Assembly: GCF_001424565.1 (NCBI RefSeq) | Contig: NZ_LMOL01000009.1 | Span: 20,269-84,268, forward strand | Direction of reading: 5' to 3' | Length of the DNA: 64,000 bases | Source of the DNA: Arthrobacter sp. Leaf141 | Lineage (GTDB): Bacteria; Actinomycetota; Actinomycetes; Actinomycetales; Micrococcaceae | Shown here: positions 61,815 through 64,000 of the stretch, one piece after another | Layout of the letters: each line of letters begins with the position of its first letter | Position numbering within the stretch: the stretch's first letter is position 1 | Made by a program: the position numbers and the translations under genes | The notes under the pieces: generated by a model | Seen by the model: the letters and a program-made list of their open reading frames with translations, nothing else | Told to the model about the DNA's origin: nothing | Databases searched by the model: none

Positions 61815-63563
61815 CTAGCGGCGCGGGATGTTCCTAAGGTTGCTGCGGGCCATGCTCACCGCTTCCCCGGCGCCGCGGTTCAGGACCACCTTGGACATGG
61901 CGGTGGCGAAGCCCAGCACCTGCGAGCCGGAGATCTTTGGCGGGATGGACAGCGCGTTCGGATCGGTGATGAGCTCCACCAACGCCGGGCCTGGGTGGGC
62001 AAAGGCTTCGCGGTAGGCGGACTCGATCCGGGCCGGGTCCGTGACCCGTTCGGAGTGGAACCCCAGGGCCCGGGCAACCTCTGCGTAGTTCGCATCGGGG
62101 ACGTCCACACCGAAGTCCGGCAGCCCGTCCACCAGCATCTCCAGCTTGACCATGCCCAGGGTGGAGTTGTTGAACACCACCACCTTGACCGGCAGTTTGT
62201 GCGCCGCAACAGTGATGAGTTCACCCATCAGCATGGAGAGGCCGCCGTCGCCGGATACGGAGACGACCTGCCGTCCTGGGAACGCGGCCTGCGCGCCGAT
62301 GGCGTGCGGGAGGGCGTTGGCCATGGAGCCGTGCAGGTACGAACCGATCAGCCGGCGGGTGCCCAGCGGGTTGATGTACCGGGCCGTCCACACGTTGCAC
62401 ATGCCGGTATCGGCCGTGAAGATGGCGTCCTCAGCGGCCAGCTGGTCCAGGAGCGATGCCGCGTATTCGGGGTGGATGGGCTGTTTTTTCTCCACCTTCC
62501 GGGTGTAGGCACCCACGGCTTTGTTCATCAGCCGGTCGTGCTTTTTCAGCATCTGGTCCAGGAAGCGGCGGCTCTTCTTCTGCTTCAGGAGTGGCAGGAG
62601 GGCAGCCAGGGTGGGCAGCACGTCGCCGTGCACGGCGATGTCGACGTCGGTCCTGCGGCCTATCTTGTGCGCTGCCCGGTCCACCTGCGCGGTCCGGGTA
62701 CCGGGCAGGAACTGATCGTAGGGAAAGTCGGTGCCCAGGAGGACCAGCAGGTCCGCGTCGTCGATGCCTTCTGCCGCAGCGCCGTAGCCCAGCAGCCCGG
62801 TCATGCCGATGTCATAGGGGTTGTTGTACTGGACAAAGTCCTTGCCGCGGAGTGAGTGGCCGATGGGCGCATGCACACGCTCGGCAAGGGTGATCAGCTC
62901 GCTGTGGGCCCCCTCAACCCCCGCGCCGGCGAAAATGGCGACTTTCCCGGCGTCGTTAATGGCATCCGCGAGTTCCTGCACACTGGCCGGATCCGGCACC
63001 AGGCTGGCCCGCCGGAAAGTTGCCGGCAGCGGCGTGGGGGTGGTGGCTTCGAGCCCGGCCACGTCACCGGGCAAGGTGACGACGGCGACGCCGCCCAGGC
63101 CCACGGCATGCTGGATGGCGCTGTGCATTACGCGCGGTGCCTGTTCGGCGGTGCTGACCAGTTCCGAGTAGACGGAGCATTCATTGAACAGCCGGTCCGG
63201 GTGGGTCTCCTGGAAGAAGCTGCTGCCGATCTGCTTGCTGGGGATGTGCGAGGCGATGGCCAGGACGGGCGCGCCGGACCGGTTGGCATCGTAAAGGCCG
63301 TTGATCAGGTGCAGGTTTCCGGGGCCGCAGGAGCCGGCGCAAACGGCGAGTTTGCCGGTCAGTTGCGCTTCGGCCGCGGCTGCGAAAGCGGCGGCCTCCT
63401 CATGCCGCACATGGACCCAGTCGATGCCGCCCTGGCTGGCGCCCCCGGTCTTGCGGACAGCGTCCACGATGGGGTTCAGGCTGTCGCCCACAATCCCGTA
63501 AATCCGCTGCACTCCGGCAGCCTGCAGCTGTTCAATAAGTTGGGTGGCGATTTCCTTGGCCAT
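61815..63563 (-). CDS. poxB: Pyruvate:quinone oxidoreductase (PoxB type)
   Basis: ThDP- and FAD-dependent oxidation of pyruvate to acetate and CO2, electrons passing to membrane quinone. The ATG at 63563 (MAKEIATQLIEQLQAAGVQRIYG) is preferred to an upstream in-frame start and gives 582 residues. Seen are the catalytic Glu region VHVRHEEAAAFAAAAEAQLTG near 60, CAGSCGPGNLHLINGLYDA, and the ThDP motif VSGDGGLSMLMGELITVA near 437 with VVVFNN. The extreme C-terminus lacks an obvious amphipathic membrane-binding helix like that of E. coli PoxB. It appears monocistronic. Confidence 0.9.
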   Translation of the reverse strand: MAKEIATQLIEQLQAAGVQRIYGIVGDSLNPIVDAVRKTGGASQGGIDWVHVRHEEAAAFAAAAEAQLTGKLAVCAGSCGPGNLHLINGLYDANRSGAPVLAIASHIPSKQIGSSFFQETHPDRLFNECSVYSELVSTAEQAPRVMHSAIQHAVGLGGVAVVTLPGDVAGLEATTPTPLPATFRRASLVPDPASVQELADAINDAGKVAIFAGAGVEGAHSELITLAERVHAPIGHSLRGKDFVQYNNPYDIGMTGLLGYGAAAEGIDDADLLVLLGTDFPYDQFLPGTRTAQVDRAAHKIGRRTDVDIAVHGDVLPTLAALLPLLKQKKSRRFLDQMLKKHDRLMNKAVGAYTRKVEKKQPIHPEYAASLLDQLAAEDAIFTADTGMCNVWTARYINPLGTRRLIGSYLHGSMANALPHAIGAQAAFPGRQVVSVSGDGGLSMLMGELITVAAHKLPVKVVVFNNSTLGMVKLEMLVDGLPDFGVDVPDANYAEVARALGFHSERVTDPARIESAYREAFAHPGPALVELITDPNALSIPPKISGSQVLGFATAMSKVVLNRGAGEAVSMARSNLRNIPRR

Positions 63564-63650
63564 GCGTGCACACTCCCGCAATCGAATTGATGGGCTGACA
63601 GGCCCAATATAGTCCGCCAGGCTGGGTACTTTCCCGTTGGCCCCTTAACG

Positions 63651-63690
63651 CCACCGGCCCCCTTGCCGGGATAGGAAAGGGGGCCGGTGG
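63651..63690 (-). terminator. Hairpin terminator downstream of the edge gene
   Basis: CCACCGGCCCCCTT and AAGGGGGCCGGTGG form a perfect 14-pair stem with a 12-base loop. On the minus strand it lies 40 bp beyond the stop of the repeat-protein gene and before the poxB promoter. Confidence 0.7.
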
Positions 63691-63729
63691 TTACCGCAAT
63701 GCCGTTCCAGGTGGCCCCGGACAGGCGGA

Positions 63730-64000
63730 TCAGCCGATCAGTGCGGTGGCCGCTGAGTAGCGGGCCAGGGCAGTGTAGGCCGTTTTGGTGCCGGTCACGC
63801 GTATTTTGATGGCAGCTCCCTTGTCCGCTGCCACCAGCTTGTAAGTCGGTCCGGTGGCGCCGGTGATGGCAGTGCTGCCGCGGTACCACTGGTAAGCCAG
63901 CGTCACCGGCGCCGGACCCCACGCACCCGGAACAGCAGTCAACACCGAACCAACCTTCGCCGTCCCGGACACCGTCGGCACCGGCGCAGACAGTGTTCCC
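63730..64000 (-). CDS. C-terminal end of a secreted repeat protein (truncated by the window edge)
   Basis: The frame is open to the right edge; only the last 90 residues are visible, ending at a TGA (63730-63732). They form one Ig-like module of a type repeated in actinobacterial surface and wall-lytic proteins: SAPVPTVSGTAKVGSVLTAV, LAYQWYRGSTAITGATG, and YKLVAADKGAAIKIRVTGTKT. The next module seems to begin at the window edge. There is no anchor after it, so it is probably secreted or held by another domain. The enzyme or adhesin it belongs to is outside the window. Confidence 0.7.
   Translation of the reverse strand, partial: GTLSAPVPTVSGTAKVGSVLTAVPGAWGPAPVTLAYQWYRGSTAITGATGPTYKLVAADKGAAIKIRVTGTKTAYTALARYSAATALIG

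Overview
The window is a chromosomal segment of a high-GC Gram-positive bacterium. Long GC-rich reading frames with little spacing, frequent GTG and TTG starts, a DtxR-type iron box, a DUF4232 lipoprotein, a yczR/yczE pair, pyruvate:quinone-type PoxB and apparently leaderless mRNAs all fit Actinomycetota, and the gene content looks most like Arthrobacter/Pseudarthrobacter (Micrococcaceae). That assignment is from protein recognition only. I saw no rRNA, tRNA, CRISPR array, phage or insertion sequence, and no stretch over 300 bases lacks a gene.

Positions 1-14720 are a sialic acid island. A secreted multidomain sialidase (minus strand) diverges from a plus-strand run: a sialidase without signal peptide, a four-gene peptide-type (SatABCD/SiaEFGI-like) ABC importer, N-acetylneuraminate lyase, a ROK kinase and NanE epimerase. 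It is closed by a convergent GntR/FCD regulator (NanR-like). Together they release sialic acid, import it and convert it to GlcNAc-6-phosphate; the last steps (nagA, nagB) are not here.

Positions 14811-22443 are a minus-strand hexuronate operon: LacI regulator, glucuronate isomerase, fructuronate reductase, enolase-superfamily mannonate dehydratase, and a single protein fusing a complete gluconokinase to a GH3 glycosidase. KDG kinase and aldolase are absent. A near-perfect 18-bp LacI operator precedes uxaC.

Positions 22559-30231 hold a MarR-controlled MFS exporter, small uncharacterised genes, a nitronate monooxygenase-type flavoprotein, a copper-linked pair (polytopic membrane protein plus YcnI) and a DUF4232 lipoprotein. 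Positions 30277-36298 encode the overlapping DNA repair pair Lhr and Nei. Then come yczE/yczR, an AHSA1/ArsR-type pair, an RluA-family pseudouridine synthase overlapping a DedA protein, and ppc.

Positions 44989-53342 contain a DUF1684 protein, an acyl-CoA dehydrogenase/short-chain dehydrogenase operon behind a TetR-like dyad, a GH76 protein, and an iron ABC importer behind a DtxR/IdeR-like box. Positions 53358-64000 carry several small conserved actinobacterial proteins, tgt with a queuosine precursor transporter, an AbiEi/DUF559-type protein between two copies of one palindromic element, a ThiD/PdxK kinase, pyruvate:quinone oxidoreductase and the end of a secreted repeat protein.

Three patterns cut across the genes. 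Long intergenic palindromes with stems of 22-34 bp occur at five places. Many start codons lie exactly six bases after a -10-like hexamer, suggesting leaderless translation. The strongest candidate for something undescribed is the gluconokinase-GH3 fusion within the uronate operon, followed by the cytoplasmic sialidase coupled to a peptide-type importer.
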